Shown here: positions 17,609-26,790 of the stretch, one piece after another
How positions within the stretch are numbered: the stretch's first letter is position 1
How the letters are laid out: every line of letters begins with the position of its first letter
From: Lachnospiraceae bacterium
GTDB taxonomy: Bacteria > Bacillota > Clostridia > Lachnospirales > Lachnospiraceae
DNA length: 64,000 bases
Assembly (NCBI GenBank): GCA_017434885.1
Contig: JAFSGE010000025.1
Span: 62,001 to 126,000, forward strand
Reading direction: 5' to 3'
Notes under the pieces: model-generated
What the model was told of the DNA's origin: nothing
Database searches by the model: none
What the model saw: the letters and a program-made list of their open reading frames with translations, nothing else
Program-made: the position numbers and the translations under genes

Positions 17609-19279
17609 TTGAAGAAAATTGAAGAAAAAAGAAGTTCCGGACTAAAGATAATCCCTTTGGGAGGTTTGGAACAGATTGGAATGAACATTACTGCCTTCGA
17701 ATACGAAGACAGTATTCTTGTAGTGGATTGCGGTTTGTCATTTCCGGAAGATGACATGCTGGGAATTGATTTGGTAATTCCGGATATTACCTATTTATTG
17801 GAAAATGCAGACAGGGTAAAAGGCTTTGTGATTACACACGGTCATGAGGACCATATCGGTGCATTGCCCTATGTACTCAAAGAACTGAATGTGCCTGTTT
17901 ATGCCACCAGACTGACGATGGGGCTGATTGAAAATAAGCTCAGGGAACACAATCTTACCAATGTAAAGCGTAAGGTGGTAAAATTCGGACAATCTATTAA
18001 CTTAGGACAGTTCAGAGTGGAATTTATTAAGACAAATCACAGTATTGTGGATGCGGCAGCACTTGCCATTTATTCACCTGCGGGGATTGTGGTACACACC
18101 GGTGATTTTAAGGTAGATTATACACCGGTATTTGGTGATGCCATTGATTTGCAGCGTTTTGCTGAACTGGGAAAGAAGGGCGTGCTTGCTCTTATGTGTG
18201 ATTCCACCAATGCGGAAAGGCCCGGATTTACGGCTTCCGAGCGTAGCGTGGGAAAAACTTTTGACGCTTTATTTGAAGAACACAAAAACACCCGTATTAT
18301 CATAGCCACATTTGCGTCCAACGTAGACCGCGTACAGCAGATTATTAATTCGGCTTATAAGTTTGGCCGCAAGGTTGTGGTAGAAGGAAGAAGTATGGTC
18401 AATACCATTGAGGTTGCGACAAACTTAGGATGTCTTAGTGTACCTGATAATACGTTGATTGACATTGAAATGTTAAAGAATTATCCTGAAGAAAAAACAG
18501 TGATTATTACCACGGGAAGTCAGGGAGAGAGTATGGCGGCGCTAAGCCGTATGGCAGGTGATAACCACAGAAAAATATCTGTGGGCCCCGGCGATACTGT
18601 TATCTTTTCTTCGAGTCCCATTCCGGGCAATGAAAAAGCAGTAACCCATGTAATTAACGCACTTCTTGAAAAGGGTGCCGACGTGATTTTCCAGGATGTT
18701 CATGTGTCAGGACATGCCTGTCAGGAAGAAATTAAGCTGATTTATACATTGCTTCATCCCAAGTATGCAATTCCCGTACATGGAGAATACAAGCATCTGA
18801 CAGCACAGGCGAAGATTGCCAAAGATTTGGGAATGGAGAAGGAAAACATCTTTATCCTGAAATCAGGAGATGTGCTCGAACTAAGTGAAGATTATGCACA
18901 GATTACAGGAAAAGTAGTTGTGGGCGACATACTGGTAGACGGTCTTGGCGTGGGAGACGTTGGAAATGTTGTTCTTAGGGATAGACAGCATTTAGCAGAA
19001 GATGGTATTATCATTGTTGTTCTTGCTATTGAAAGTGGCTCTGACCAGTTACTTTGCGGACCGGATATTGTCTCCAGAGGTTTTGTATACGTAAAAGAAT
19101 CCGATGAACTGATGGAAGAGGCAAGAATTGTGGCGGTAGATGCAGTGGAAGGATGTCTTGACAGAGGCATTACCGATTGGGGCAAGTTAAAGGCTTCTAT
19201 CAGGGATTCCTTAAGTGATTTTGTATGGAAGAAAACGAAACGTCGTCCGATGATATTACCGATTATCATGGAAGTATAG
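17609..19279 (+). CDS. rnjA: ribonuclease J
   Basis: A metallo-beta-lactamase/beta-CASP ribonuclease with 5'-3' exo- and endonuclease activity, central to mRNA turnover in Gram-positives lacking RNase E. It starts at a TTG with GGAGG seven to ten bases upstream. Zinc-site motifs: VITHGHEDHIGALPY (about 74), HTGDFKVDYTP (about 163) and the C-terminal VHVSGHA (about 368). The beta-CASP domain (about 210-350) and the C-terminal domain are complete; the length (556) matches RNase J1. Confidence 0.95.
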   Translation: MKKIEEKRSSGLKIIPLGGLEQIGMNITAFEYEDSILVVDCGLSFPEDDMLGIDLVIPDITYLLENADRVKGFVITHGHEDHIGALPYVLKELNVPVYATRLTMGLIENKLREHNLTNVKRKVVKFGQSINLGQFRVEFIKTNHSIVDAAALAIYSPAGIVVHTGDFKVDYTPVFGDAIDLQRFAELGKKGVLALMCDSTNAERPGFTASERSVGKTFDALFEEHKNTRIIIATFASNVDRVQQIINSAYKFGRKVVVEGRSMVNTIEVATNLGCLSVPDNTLIDIEMLKNYPEEKTVIITTGSQGESMAALSRMAGDNHRKISVGPGDTVIFSSSPIPGNEKAVTHVINALLEKGADVIFQDVHVSGHACQEEIKLIYTLLHPKYAIPVHGEYKHLTAQAKIAKDLGMEKENIFILKSGDVLELSEDYAQITGKVVVGDILVDGLGVGDVGNVVLRDRQHLAEDGIIIVVLAIESGSDQLLCGPDIVSRGFVYVKESDELMEEARIVAVDAVEGCLDRGITDWGKLKASIRDSLSDFVWKKTKRRPMILPIIMEV

Positions 19280-19328
19280 AAACGATGCAAAAGATAAATG
19301 ACAGACAGTGGAAAGGCATGGATAGTTT

Positions 19329-19661
19329 ATGTTGGAAAATAGCATGATGCATGCAGTTGATCAGTATGTGGAAGCCATTAAAGAGACAGAAACTTACAAA
19401 AAATATTACAAACAGTTGCAGCTTTTAAAGGAAAATCCCAAGCTGTATGCGAAGGTAAACGAATTCAGACAAAAGAACTTTGAATTGCAGCATACCAGTC
19501 AGGAGGATGAACTGTTTGACAAACTGGAAGAATTTGAACAGAAATACGAGAAATTTCGTGAAGAGCCGCTGGTAGAAGCGTTTCTGCAGGCGGAGCTTGC
19601 TTTTTGCAGAATGATGCAGAAGTTAGAAATTATGGTAACGGAAAAACTGGATTTTGAGTAA
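19329..19661 (+). CDS. YlbF/YmcA family regulator
   Basis: An all-helical protein of 110 residues matching the YlbF/YmcA (Com_YlbF) family. In Bacillus these form the Y-complex that tunes RNase Y cleavage, competence, biofilm and sporulation. It shows heptad-like helices (about 5-45 and 55-105) with the family pattern YKKYYKQLQLLKENPKLYAKVNEF near residue 20 (described as a motif region). It sits just after RNase J, which fits a role in RNA decay. Confidence 0.85.
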   Translation: MLENSMMHAVDQYVEAIKETETYKKYYKQLQLLKENPKLYAKVNEFRQKNFELQHTSQEDELFDKLEEFEQKYEKFREEPLVEAFLQAELAFCRMMQKLEIMVTEKLDFE

Positions 19662-19686
19662 TTTCCGTAAGAAAGGTGTGTAGTGT

Positions 19687-20073
19687 ATGAGTGGAAAATA
19701 TCTGGTAGGTGCGGTAGTGGAAACCATTATCAAAGTGATTGTGCTTGCAGTTGTGGTAATGTTTGTGCTTCGCACTTCCACAGAGGCATATGATTTTGGA
19801 TATAAAGTATTTGCCGATGAGCCGGTTTCAGTGGCAGGAGGCGGCAGAACCATTACCGTAGGCATCGCAGAGGATGCAAGCGTGAAGGATATCGGTGAGA
19901 TGCTTCAGGAAAAAGGTTTAATAGAAGATGCCAATCTTTTTGTGGTACAGGAATTGCTCTCTGCTTATCACGGTGAAATTCTTCCGGGAATTTACGACCT
20001 TAGTACCTCTATGACGTCGCATGAAATGCTTGCGATTATGTCCACTCCTGCTACGGAGGGTGAGGAAGAATGA
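19687..20073 (+). CDS. MltG/YceG-like N-terminal fragment protein (no transglycosylase domain)
   Basis: A protein of 128 residues: one membrane helix (about 13-33), then a LysM-like domain resembling the N-terminal extracytoplasmic part of endolytic transglycosylase MltG (VGIAEDASVKDIGEMLQEKGLI and LPGIYDLSTSMTSHEML regions). The catalytic YceG domain is absent, and the reading frame ends cleanly and overlaps trmR by ATGA, so this is a stable short form rather than a recent frameshift. A regulatory or scaffold role in peptidoglycan synthesis is possible but not shown. Confidence 0.75.
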   Translation: MSGKYLVGAVVETIIKVIVLAVVVMFVLRTSTEAYDFGYKVFADEPVSVAGGGRTITVGIAEDASVKDIGEMLQEKGLIEDANLFVVQELLSAYHGEILPGIYDLSTSMTSHEMLAIMSTPATEGEEE

Positions 20074-20711
20074 TTACAGAAGAGAGAATGAGTGTTTTTA
20101 TCAATTCCTTTGATCCCGGAAACACTCCGTTTTTGAATGTCCTTGAGCAATATGCAATTAAGACCAATGTGCCGATTATCAGACCCCAGATGCAAAGTCT
20201 TCTAAAGTTGTTACTGGCAATGAAGAAGCCGAAGCGGATTTTGGAGGTAGGGACAGCCATTGGTTTTTCTGCTTTGTTAATGAGTGAGTACGGACCTGCT
20301 GATGCAGAGATTACTACTATAGAGAAGTATGAAAAAAGGATTCCCATTGCAAAGGAAAACTTCAAGAAGGCGGGAAAAGAGAAACAGATTACTCTTTTGG
20401 AAGGAGATGCTGCCGAAATCTTGAAGGAACTTAGCGGTTTCTATGATTTTATATTTATGGATGCGGCAAAAGGACAGTACATTCATTTTCTGCCGGATAT
20501 TTTGAAATTGATGCCGGAGGGCGGACTGCTGATTTCTGATAATGTGTTGCAGGACGGAGATGCACTGGAGTCCCGCTATGCGGTGACAAGAAGAAACAGA
20601 ACCATCCATACGCGGATGCGGGAGTATTTGTATGAACTGAAGCATTGTGAGCAGCTTCGGACGGATATCCTGCCCGTTGGAGATGGGGTAAGCATTAGTG
20701 TTAAGCTTTAG
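20070..20711 (+). CDS. trmR: tRNA 5-hydroxyuridine methyltransferase (class I O-methyltransferase)
   Basis: A SAM-dependent O-methyltransferase of 213 residues. Motif I is RILEVGTAIGFSALLM (about 50) and FIFMDAAKGQY (about 130) carries the metal and substrate residues; both fit the YrrM/TrmR group, which methylates ho5U34 to mo5U34. The start codon overlaps the stop of the preceding gene (ATGA). A U32-family hydroxylase gene downstream makes the ho5U, so context and sequence agree. Confidence 0.88.
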   Translation: MITEERMSVFINSFDPGNTPFLNVLEQYAIKTNVPIIRPQMQSLLKLLLAMKKPKRILEVGTAIGFSALLMSEYGPADAEITTIEKYEKRIPIAKENFKKAGKEKQITLLEGDAAEILKELSGFYDFIFMDAAKGQYIHFLPDILKLMPEGGLLISDNVLQDGDALESRYAVTRRNRTIHTRMREYLYELKHCEQLRTDILPVGDGVSISVKL

Positions 20712-20723
20712 TGTTCTTAATGC

Positions 20724-20856
20724 CATTTTCTATCTGTTCAAATCCGATACGCTAATCATTCCGACAAGCCCGAAACGGCATATAAGGCAGCAAAGGCTGC
20801 CATACATGCCCGGTCTTGTCTCCATAGCGTATAAGGCTTCTCACAGATAGAAAATG
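20724..20856. repeat. long imperfect palindrome (133 nt) between trmR and trhP
   Basis: Nested complementary blocks: CATTTTCTATCTGT at 724-737 with its perfect complement at 843-856; TACGCT at 748-753 with AGCGTA at 826-831; GACAAG at 763-768 with CTTGTC at 815-820; GGCAT at 777-781 with ATGCC at 806-810; GGCAGC at 786-791 with GCTGCC at 796-801 around an AAAG loop (last three digits of 20,xxx). It would fold as one long interrupted hairpin. It could be a structured RNA or a miniature transposable element; nothing decides between them. Confidence 0.75.
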
Positions 20857-21168
20857 CAATTATTACGAAATGTTGAGCGTGGCGATGGTTCATATGGGAA
20901 TGCAGTAGTGAAGATGGCTGCAAATAGAAATGTGGCAAGTAATTCTGTAAACTTTCGTGACTTTATTACTGCGAAAAGCCTTTTGCGCTATGGCGCTAAG
21001 ACCATAGAAAACAGGAGGGCTTACCCCGAGTGTTTTCTGCTTTATTGGGCTTAGCAGAATGTTTGGCGCATAGGATTTGAGCAGAATAAAGTGACAAAAT
21101 GTTTAAATAGATAGTTTGACAAATATATGAAGATAAACAGAAATGATTACGAAGAAGGAGCAAATGAC
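20857..21168. other. intergenic stretch before trhP
   Basis: No credible gene. After the palindrome ending at 20856 there are more short inverted repeats: AGAAAACA with TGTTTTCT around 21005-21040, and TTCTGCT with AGCAGAA around 21036-21060. These suggest a structured leader for the trhP transcript. The segment ends with the trhP ribosome binding site GAAGGAG at 21154-21160. Confidence 0.5.
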
Positions 21169-22398
21169 ATGAGAAAACCGGAGCTTTTAATCCCGGCAAG
21201 TTCATTAGAAGTATTAAAGACAGCAGTGCTTTTCGGAGCAGATGCGGTATATATCGGCGGAGAGGCTTTCAGCTTAAGGGCAAAAGCCAAAAACTTTTCT
21301 AAAGAGGATATGAAGGCGGGGATAGATTTCGCTCACGAGCATGGGGTGAAAGTGCACGTAACTGCCAATATTCTTGCACATAATCAGGACATTGAGGAAG
21401 CGGCAGACTATTTCAGGGAGTTAAAGGAAATGAAACCGGACGCGCTGATTATTTCCGATCCCGGTATGTTTACGCTTGCAAAAGAAATTTGCCCCGAAAT
21501 TGATATTCATGTTTCTACGCAGGCCAATAATACCAATTATATGACGTACTTATTCTGGCACAAAATGGGCGCAAAGCGCGTGGTATCTGCCCGTGAGCTT
21601 TCCCTAAAAGAAATCCGTGAGATCCGTGACAGAATTCCGGAAGATATGGAAATTGAAAGCTTTATGCACGGCGCAATGTGTATTTCCTATTCAGGAAGAT
21701 GTCTTCTCAGCAATTATTTTACGGGAAGAGATGCCAATCAGGGGGCGTGTACCCATCCCTGCCGTTGGAAATATGCGGTTGTAGAAGAAAAGCGTCCCGG
21801 TGAATACCTGCCTGTTTATGAGAATGAAAGAGGAACTTACATTTTCAATTCCAAGGACCTTTGTATGATAGAGCATATTCCGGAGATGATTGCGGCAGGA
21901 ATTGACAGCTTTAAGATTGAAGGAAGAATGAAAACGGCACTTTATGTGGCAACTGTGGCCAGAACCTATCGTAAAGCCATTGACGACTATTTAGAGTCAG
22001 AAGAGAAATACCGCGCCAATATGGATTGGTACAAGGCGGAGATTTCCAAATGCACTTACCGACAGTTTACCACGGGATTTTATTTTGGAAAGCCCGATGA
22101 AAATACACAGATTTATGACAACAATACCTATGTGAACGAATATATTTATCTCGGAATTATTGATGAGATAAAAGACGGAAATCTGGTAAAAATTGAGCAG
22201 AGAAATAAATTCTGTGTGGGTGATGAAATTGAAATTATGAAGCCTGACGGAAGTAATGTGCCTGTCAAAGTGCTTTCTCTTACCACAGAGGATGGACAGA
22301 AGGTGGAAAGTGCACCTCATCCCCAGCAGGTGCTTTGGGTGGAACTGAGCAGTCCGGCAGAGCGATATGACCTTTTGAGAGTTCATAAAGAAGATTAG
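21169..22398 (+). CDS. trhP: peptidase U32 family tRNA hydroxylase (TrhP-like)
   Basis: U32-family proteins of this type (TrhP/YrrN-YrrO) make 5-hydroxyuridine at tRNA position 34 using prephenate-derived chemistry and an Fe-S cluster; they are not proven peptidases. The signature is present: [16 protein letters not shown] (about 162), with further cysteines in ACTHPCRW (about 190). The ATG at 21169 has GAAGGAG upstream, giving 409 residues. trmR upstream methylates its product. Confidence 0.88.
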   Translation: MRKPELLIPASSLEVLKTAVLFGADAVYIGGEAFSLRAKAKNFSKEDMKAGIDFAHEHGVKVHVTANILAHNQDIEEAADYFRELKEMKPDALIISDPGMFTLAKEICPEIDIHVSTQANNTNYMTYLFWHKMGAKRVVSARELSLKEIREIRDRIPEDMEIESFMHGAMCISYSGRCLLSNYFTGRDANQGACTHPCRWKYAVVEEKRPGEYLPVYENERGTYIFNSKDLCMIEHIPEMIAAGIDSFKIEGRMKTALYVATVARTYRKAIDDYLESEEKYRANMDWYKAEISKCTYRQFTTGFYFGKPDENTQIYDNNTYVNEYIYLGIIDEIKDGNLVKIEQRNKFCVGDEIEIMKPDGSNVPVKVLSLTTEDGQKVESAPHPQQVLWVELSSPAERYDLLRVHKED

Positions 22399-22427
22399 AG
22401 GAAATCTATAGCGAAAGGAAAAAAACA

Positions 22428-24539
22428 ATGAGCAATGTAATGAATGTGGAAGAACTTTTTGCCAGCAAAGTGTTTACGCGTGAGACTATGAAGGCACGTC
22501 TTCCAAAGAATACTTACAAGGAAGTAATCAGACTGATGGATGAGGGCGGAGAATTGTCTCTTGCCACTGCGGACGTCGTTGCAAAGGCTATGAAAGACTG
22601 GGCAGTGGAAAACGGTGCAACCCATTATACGCACTGGTTCCAGCCTCTTACAGGTATCACAGCGGAAAAGCATGATTCCTTTGTATCCCATCCTGACGAG
22701 AATGGTAAGATGATTATGGAGTTTTCGGGAAAAGAATTGATTAAAGGCGAACCCGATGCTTCATCCTTTCCTTCCGGCGGACTTCGTGCAACTTTCGAGG
22801 CGAGAGGATATACGGCGTGGGATATTACATCTCCTGCATTTTTAAAGGAAGATGCAACAGGTGTGATTCTTTGTATTCCCACAGCGTTCTGTTCATATAA
22901 GGGAGAGGCTCTTGACAAAAAGACACCGCTTCTTCGTTCACTGGAAGTAATCAATGAGCAGGCACTTCGTATTGTACATTTGTTTGGAAATACGGATGCT
23001 AAAAAGGTGATTGCGTCTGTAGGCGCGGAGCAGGAATATTTTTTGGTAGACAGAGAAAAGTATTTGCAGAGACCTGACCTGATTTTTGCAGGACGTACCT
23101 TGTTCGGTGCGCCGGCACCTAAGGGACAGGAAATGGAAGATCATTATTTTGGAAGTATCCGCGAAAGAGTGGGTGCTTACATGAAGGACCTTAATGTGGA
23201 GCTTTGGAAGCTGGGTGTTACCGCAAAGACACAGCACAATGAGGCTGCGCCTGCACAGCATGAGCTTGCACCGATTTATGAGGAAGCAAACATTGCGGTA
23301 GATCATAACCAGCTTGTAATGGAAACTATGAAAAAAGTGGCAGGCCGTCACGGACTTACCTGTCTTTTGCATGAAAAACCTTTTGCAGGAGTAAACGGTT
23401 CCGGTAAACATAATAACTGGTCACTTACAACTGACAACGGTGTTAATTTGTTAGACCCCGGTGATACCCCCAACGAAAACATTCAGTTCCTGTTTGTACT
23501 TGCATGTATTATTAAGGCAGTAGATACCCATGCAGACCTGCTTCGTCAGAGTGCGGCAGATGTAGGAAATGATCACAGACTTGGTGCGGATGAGGCGCCT
23601 CCGGCGATTATCTCCATCTTTTTGGGAGAACAGCTTGAGGATGTGGTAAGACAGCTTGTGGAAACAGGTGAGGCATCCAGTCTTATTGAGGGCGGGAAAT
23701 TGCAGACCGGCGTTTCTACACTTCCCGACTTTGTAACAGATGCGACAGACAGAAACAGAACTTCACCTTTTGCATTTACCGGAAATAAGTTTGAGTTTCG
23801 TATGGTAGGTTCTTCCGACTCTATCGGAAGTCCCAATACCATTTTGAATGCCATTGTTGCGGAAGCATTCTGTGAAGCGGCAGACATTCTGGAAAAAGCT
23901 GATAACTTTGAAATGGCAGTCCATGATATGATTAAAGAGTATCTGACAAAGCATCAGAGAATTATCTTTAACGGAAACGGTTATGCGGATGAATGGGTAA
24001 AGGAAGCAGAAAGGCGCGGACTTCCTAACATCAAGACCATGGTGGAATCTGTCAGCACATTAACCACAGAGAAGTCGGTTAAACTGTTTGAGAAATTTGG
24101 TATTTTTACGAAGACGGAATTAGAGTCCAGGGAAGAGATTCTTTATGAAATCTATTCTAAGACCATTAATATTGAAGCCCTTACCATGATTGATATGACA
24201 TCCAGACAGATTATTCCTGCGGTGGTAGGCTATTGCAAAACACTTGCAGAAACAGTGGTTGCCGTAAAGGGAGCAGGTGCGGATGCAACTGTTTATACGC
24301 AGCTTCTTACTGAGGTTTCCGATAAGCTGGCTGATATGAAAGAGGCGCTTGTGAAATTACAGGAAGCAGAAGAAAAGGCAGCTGCTTTGAAGAATGGTAA
24401 AGATAAAGCATTCTTCTATAAAGATGTGGTAAGAGCAGCAATGGATGAACTTCGAGTGCCCGTTGATAAAGCAGAGCTTCTTGTGGATAAGAAAGTATGG
24501 CCCATGCCTACATACGGAGATTTGATTTTTGAAGTGTAA
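22428..24539 (+). CDS. glnN: glutamine synthetase type III
   Basis: ATP-dependent synthesis of glutamine from glutamate and ammonia. The length (703) and motifs mark the GSIII class: [19 protein letters not shown] near residue 110 (motif region), the glutamate-binding [10 protein letters not shown], the [18 protein letters not shown] region and [18 protein letters not shown]. It has its own GGAAAAAAAC-type leader and is followed by a strong terminator, so it is probably monocistronic. Confidence 0.96.
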   Translation: MSNVMNVEELFASKVFTRETMKARLPKNTYKEVIRLMDEGGELSLATADVVAKAMKDWAVENGATHYTHWFQPLTGITAEKHDSFVSHPDENGKMIMEFSGKELIKGEPDASSFPSGGLRATFEARGYTAWDITSPAFLKEDATGVILCIPTAFCSYKGEALDKKTPLLRSLEVINEQALRIVHLFGNTDAKKVIASVGAEQEYFLVDREKYLQRPDLIFAGRTLFGAPAPKGQEMEDHYFGSIRERVGAYMKDLNVELWKLGVTAKTQHNEAAPAQHELAPIYEEANIAVDHNQLVMETMKKVAGRHGLTCLLHEKPFAGVNGSGKHNNWSLTTDNGVNLLDPGDTPNENIQFLFVLACIIKAVDTHADLLRQSAADVGNDHRLGADEAPPAIISIFLGEQLEDVVRQLVETGEASSLIEGGKLQTGVSTLPDFVTDATDRNRTSPFAFTGNKFEFRMVGSSDSIGSPNTILNAIVAEAFCEAADILEKADNFEMAVHDMIKEYLTKHQRIIFNGNGYADEWVKEAERRGLPNIKTMVESVSTLTTEKSVKLFEKFGIFTKTELESREEILYEIYSKTINIEALTMIDMTSRQIIPAVVGYCKTLAETVVAVKGAGADATVYTQLLTEVSDKLADMKEALVKLQEAEEKAAALKNGKDKAFFYKDVVRAAMDELRVPVDKAELLVDKKVWPMPTYGDLIFEV

Positions 24540-24564
24540 AGATTTGTTAATAACAAGAACATAC

Positions 24565-24597
24565 AAAAATCCCGGTTGTGAAAAACCGGGATTTTTG
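24565..24597 (+). terminator. rho-independent terminator after glnN
   Basis: Stem AAATCCCGGTT with AACCGGGATTT and a short loop, followed by a T-run and preceded by an A-run. It could also serve the convergent minus-strand gene that ends at 24625. Confidence 0.88.
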
Positions 24598-24624
24598 ATT
24601 GGGAAGATATATGTTAGTTTCAGT

Positions 24625-25293
24625 TTAAAGCTTAATCTCTAAATAGCCTAACAGCTTGCTCATATCATATTCTGTAATGATGCCAAGGTTGGAATCATAG
24701 AATTTACCGTCATAGTGAACAAGGTAATGGCAATAACGACCCATTCTTTCCATCATGATACAGCACTTGGGAAGAGTTGCATCAGCCCCTTCTGTATACA
24801 TAATAATGTCACTGTGGTCAATACCGTAATAGTTCAAAGCAGAAATGACACGTCCCATAGTTGCCTGCCATTCTCTGCAGTCCATAACGCTGATGACTTC
24901 AGCGATAGTAACACCTGCCAGCATAGCAACACAGGTCTGTCCGCAAAGACCGTCTTCCGGCTGGATAATGATATCCATGCTGTCAATCTTACGGATGGGA
25001 TTTTCAAAGCTGTAAGGGCTGTTCTGATCCATCTGAATCAGACTGCCGTTTACATGAAGAAGAATTTTGTGTTTGTCATCAATATTGATATGGGAAACGT
25101 CTTCTTCTGTTAAATGAATTTTATAATTACCTTTTTCTTCGGGAAGTAATTCACATTCAATAATTTTATTGTCAAGAACAAGGTCTGCCTGAATTACATC
25201 TCTCTGTTTGCAAACTTCCCAAATATTAAAAGGAATACGAATACTGTAAATGTCGTCCTGCTTGTCAATTTTTCCGTTAAAGAAATACCTCAT
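24625..25293 (-). CDS. DUF1905-like N-terminal domain fused to a papain-like cysteine peptidase-like domain
   Basis: Not a family I can name as a whole. Residues about 1-75 resemble a DUF1905 beta-barrel (an FNGKI start, RIPFNIWEVC and a conserved K-x-H-L-T strand). Residues about 115-222 look like a C39/papain-type core: Cys in GLCGQTCVAMLAGV, His in YCHYLVHYDGK and a following Asp in FYDSNLGI. No membrane segment or signal is seen, so it is probably cytosolic. It could be a protease-like sensor, but activity is inferred. It is a lone minus-strand gene next to the tRNA-Gln locus. Confidence 0.65.
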   Translation of the reverse strand: MRYFFNGKIDKQDDIYSIRIPFNIWEVCKQRDVIQADLVLDNKIIECELLPEEKGNYKIHLTEEDVSHINIDDKHKILLHVNGSLIQMDQNSPYSFENPIRKIDSMDIIIQPEDGLCGQTCVAMLAGVTIAEVISVMDCREWQATMGRVISALNYYGIDHSDIIMYTEGADATLPKCCIMMERMGRYCHYLVHYDGKFYDSNLGIITEYDMSKLLGYLEIKL

Positions 25294-25477
25294 GTTATAC
25301 CCTCCTATAGCAAAATGTAAACGCTTTCATAAATTTAAGATAACAGATTTTTTCATGTTTGAAAACAGTTTTTGCAGGAAAAAATAATAAGTATCTAAAA
25401 AAAAACATCCTGATAAAAAACTAACGAACTTCAAAAATGTTTTCACGAAATTTTTTGAAAAAAATTTAAAAAAGTAC

Positions 25478-25506
25478 TTGCATTTTATTTGAAATTGAGT
25501 TATTAT
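25478..25506 (+). promoter_or_regulatory. sigma-A type promoter for tRNA-Gln
   Basis: TTGCAT (25478-25483), a 17-bp spacer and TATTAT (25501-25506), placed about 30 bp before the mature tRNA 5' end. Confidence 0.65.
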
Positions 25507-25535
25507 ATCCAAGTGCCTAGCACAGAATTGAATAT

Positions 25536-25607
25536 AGGGCTATCGCCAAACGGTAAGGCAACGGACTCTGACTCCGTCATCTCAAGGTTCGAATCCTTGT
25601 AGCCCTG
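25536..25607 (+). tRNA. tRNA-Gln (anticodon CUG), attachment target of the element
   Basis: A complete cloverleaf: acceptor AGGGCTA with TAGCCCT, D-arm, anticodon stem ACGGA/TCCGT around the loop CTCTGAC (anticodon CTG), T-arm CAAGG/CCTTG around TTCGAAT, discriminator G. CCA is not encoded. The last 49 nt also form part of the 51-bp repeat found at the far end of the integrated element; the gene stays intact. Confidence 0.96.
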
Positions 25608-25609
25608 CT
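25559..25609 (+). repeat. attL core (51-bp direct repeat)
   Basis: Perfectly identical to 49291-49341. It covers the anticodon arm, variable loop, T-arm and 3' acceptor strand of tRNA-Gln. The bases on both sides differ from attR, which sets the limits. Confidence 0.95.
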
Positions 25610-25612
25610 ACG

Positions 25613-25646
25613 AAACCTCATCGGTGAAAGCTGATGAGGTTTTTTG
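25613..25646 (+). terminator. terminator just inside attL, serving tRNA-Gln
   Basis: Stem AAACCTCATC with GATGAGGTTT followed by a T-run. It belongs to the element and replaces the chromosomal terminator now found after attR (49348-49376). Confidence 0.88.
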
Positions 25647-25990
25647 TCGTTTAAAGGCTTGATTTTGCTTGGTCTGTAGATAAATACCATTTTTATAGCT
25701 TGAATTCTCCTCAAAAGAGAAAAGTTTAGATTTCCTAAAAATTCCTAATAAAAACGGGAAATTTCTAATGGATAGGTCAATTCATAGGTCAATGCAAAAA
25801 TGGCTGGAATGCTGATATTTAAAGGGAAATAAAAGTTTTTGTGATAATTAACCATAGAAAAGAAATATTCTGCAGTTTTTAGTGAAGGAAAGTAATAAAA
25901 TGATTAAGTTAGAGCAATTGAAATTATGACAAGGGAAAGATATAATTTATCGTAAAGTAATAAAAAATAAATTATATTAGGGACTGCATT
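25647..25990. other. left-end non-coding region of the element
   Basis: About 340 bp, AT-rich, without a credible gene. It holds the paired 10-bp repeats at 25772-25793 and the leader of the HNH gene. Confidence 0.6.
25772..25793 (+). repeat. paired direct repeats, candidate integrase arm sites (left)
   Basis: ATAGGTCAAT occurs at 25772-25781 and again at 25784-25793 (12-bp period). The same pair, in the same orientation and spacing, lies at 49214-49235 near the right end; 21 of 22 positions agree. The left pair is 162 bp inside attL. Confidence 0.7.
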
Positions 25991-26572
25991 ATGAAAAAGG
26001 ATAAAAGTAAAATTATACATGATATAGCAGCCAAGCTCCTAAATGAAGACATATCAACTGCACGGCTAATTATTAATCAAGAATATCCACATGCATATTA
26101 TGAAGTTGAAAAACGAACCTACAACACGGCTCAGAAGATGCGGCAGTTTGTCAGTGACGGTTTTATTGATCGATATACCGGAGAGAGGCTTTTGAATCCC
26201 GGAATATTAAAAATAATTTCTTATTATTTGCCTAAGGAGTTCCCTTATCATCCTCATTGGAAGATGACAGATACTCACATTGCATATTGGGAGTTGGTTC
26301 CAACAATAGATCATATTTATCCGATTGCAAAAGGTGGGGAAGATGATGAGAAAAATTGGGTGACTACATCCATGAAGAATAATTCCATTAAAAGCAACTA
26401 TACGATTGATGAAATTCATTGGAAATTATACCCCAAGGGGGATTTGGCTGAGTGGGATGGTCTGACTACCTTGTTTTTACAACTGGTTAGGAGTGATAAG
26501 GAGCTTTTGAATGATGCATACATAAAGAGTTGGTACAAAGTGTCTCAGAGTTACGAGGATGAATTAAGGTAG
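25991..26572 (+). CDS. HNH endonuclease family protein
   Basis: A protein of 193 residues with a recognisable HNH nuclease core: DHIYPIAKGGEDDEKNW followed by the N-rich helix TTSMKNNSIKSN (about 110-140). The N-terminal part (about 1-85) is helical, with YTGERLLNPGIL preceding the nuclease. There is no CxxC zinc pair. It is the first gene inside attL. A role in element mobility, restriction or DNA packaging is possible; sequence alone does not decide. Confidence 0.78.
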   Translation: MKKDKSKIIHDIAAKLLNEDISTARLIINQEYPHAYYEVEKRTYNTAQKMRQFVSDGFIDRYTGERLLNPGILKIISYYLPKEFPYHPHWKMTDTHIAYWELVPTIDHIYPIAKGGEDDEKNWVTTSMKNNSIKSNYTIDEIHWKLYPKGDLAEWDGLTTLFLQLVRSDKELLNDAYIKSWYKVSQSYEDELR

Positions 26573-26694
26573 TAAGCGTTCGGTATGAGTGGAGAATGGT
26601 TATCAGAAGAAGTAGTTGATAATATTTTTTAGTTATGCTATATTTACAGAAGTATCAATAAACTATGTGTTATGAAGAAAGGAGGATGATTGCA

Positions 26695-26790
26695 ATGATG
26701 AAGCAGAGCATGAATAGCAACAACTACACAAGTATCTATAATAACAATGGGCGCAATTGTCTTTCTTTTAGAAAATTTGTGGTGGAATAG
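26695..26790 (+). CDS. possible leader peptide upstream of rtcB-prfH
   Basis: A 31-codon frame with a very strong ribosome binding site (AAGGAGGATGA, about nine bases before the ATG). The peptide is rich in Asn (seven of the first 22 residues) and resembles no protein I know. It ends 34 bp before a terminator and lies directly upstream of rtcB. A strong site on so short a frame, followed by a terminator, is the layout of translation-coupled attenuation. A plain small protein gene is the alternative. Confidence 0.5.
   Translation: MMKQSMNSNNYTSIYNNNGRNCLSFRKFVVE

Noticed and set aside
20854-21054. 66-residue plus-strand open frame between trmR and trhP
   Set aside because: No ribosome binding site, it starts inside the palindrome arm and matches no protein pattern; treated as non-coding.
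25327-25512. 61-residue minus-strand frame before tRNA-Gln
   Set aside because: Phe/Lys-rich product of an AT-rich promoter region; overlaps the tRNA promoter.
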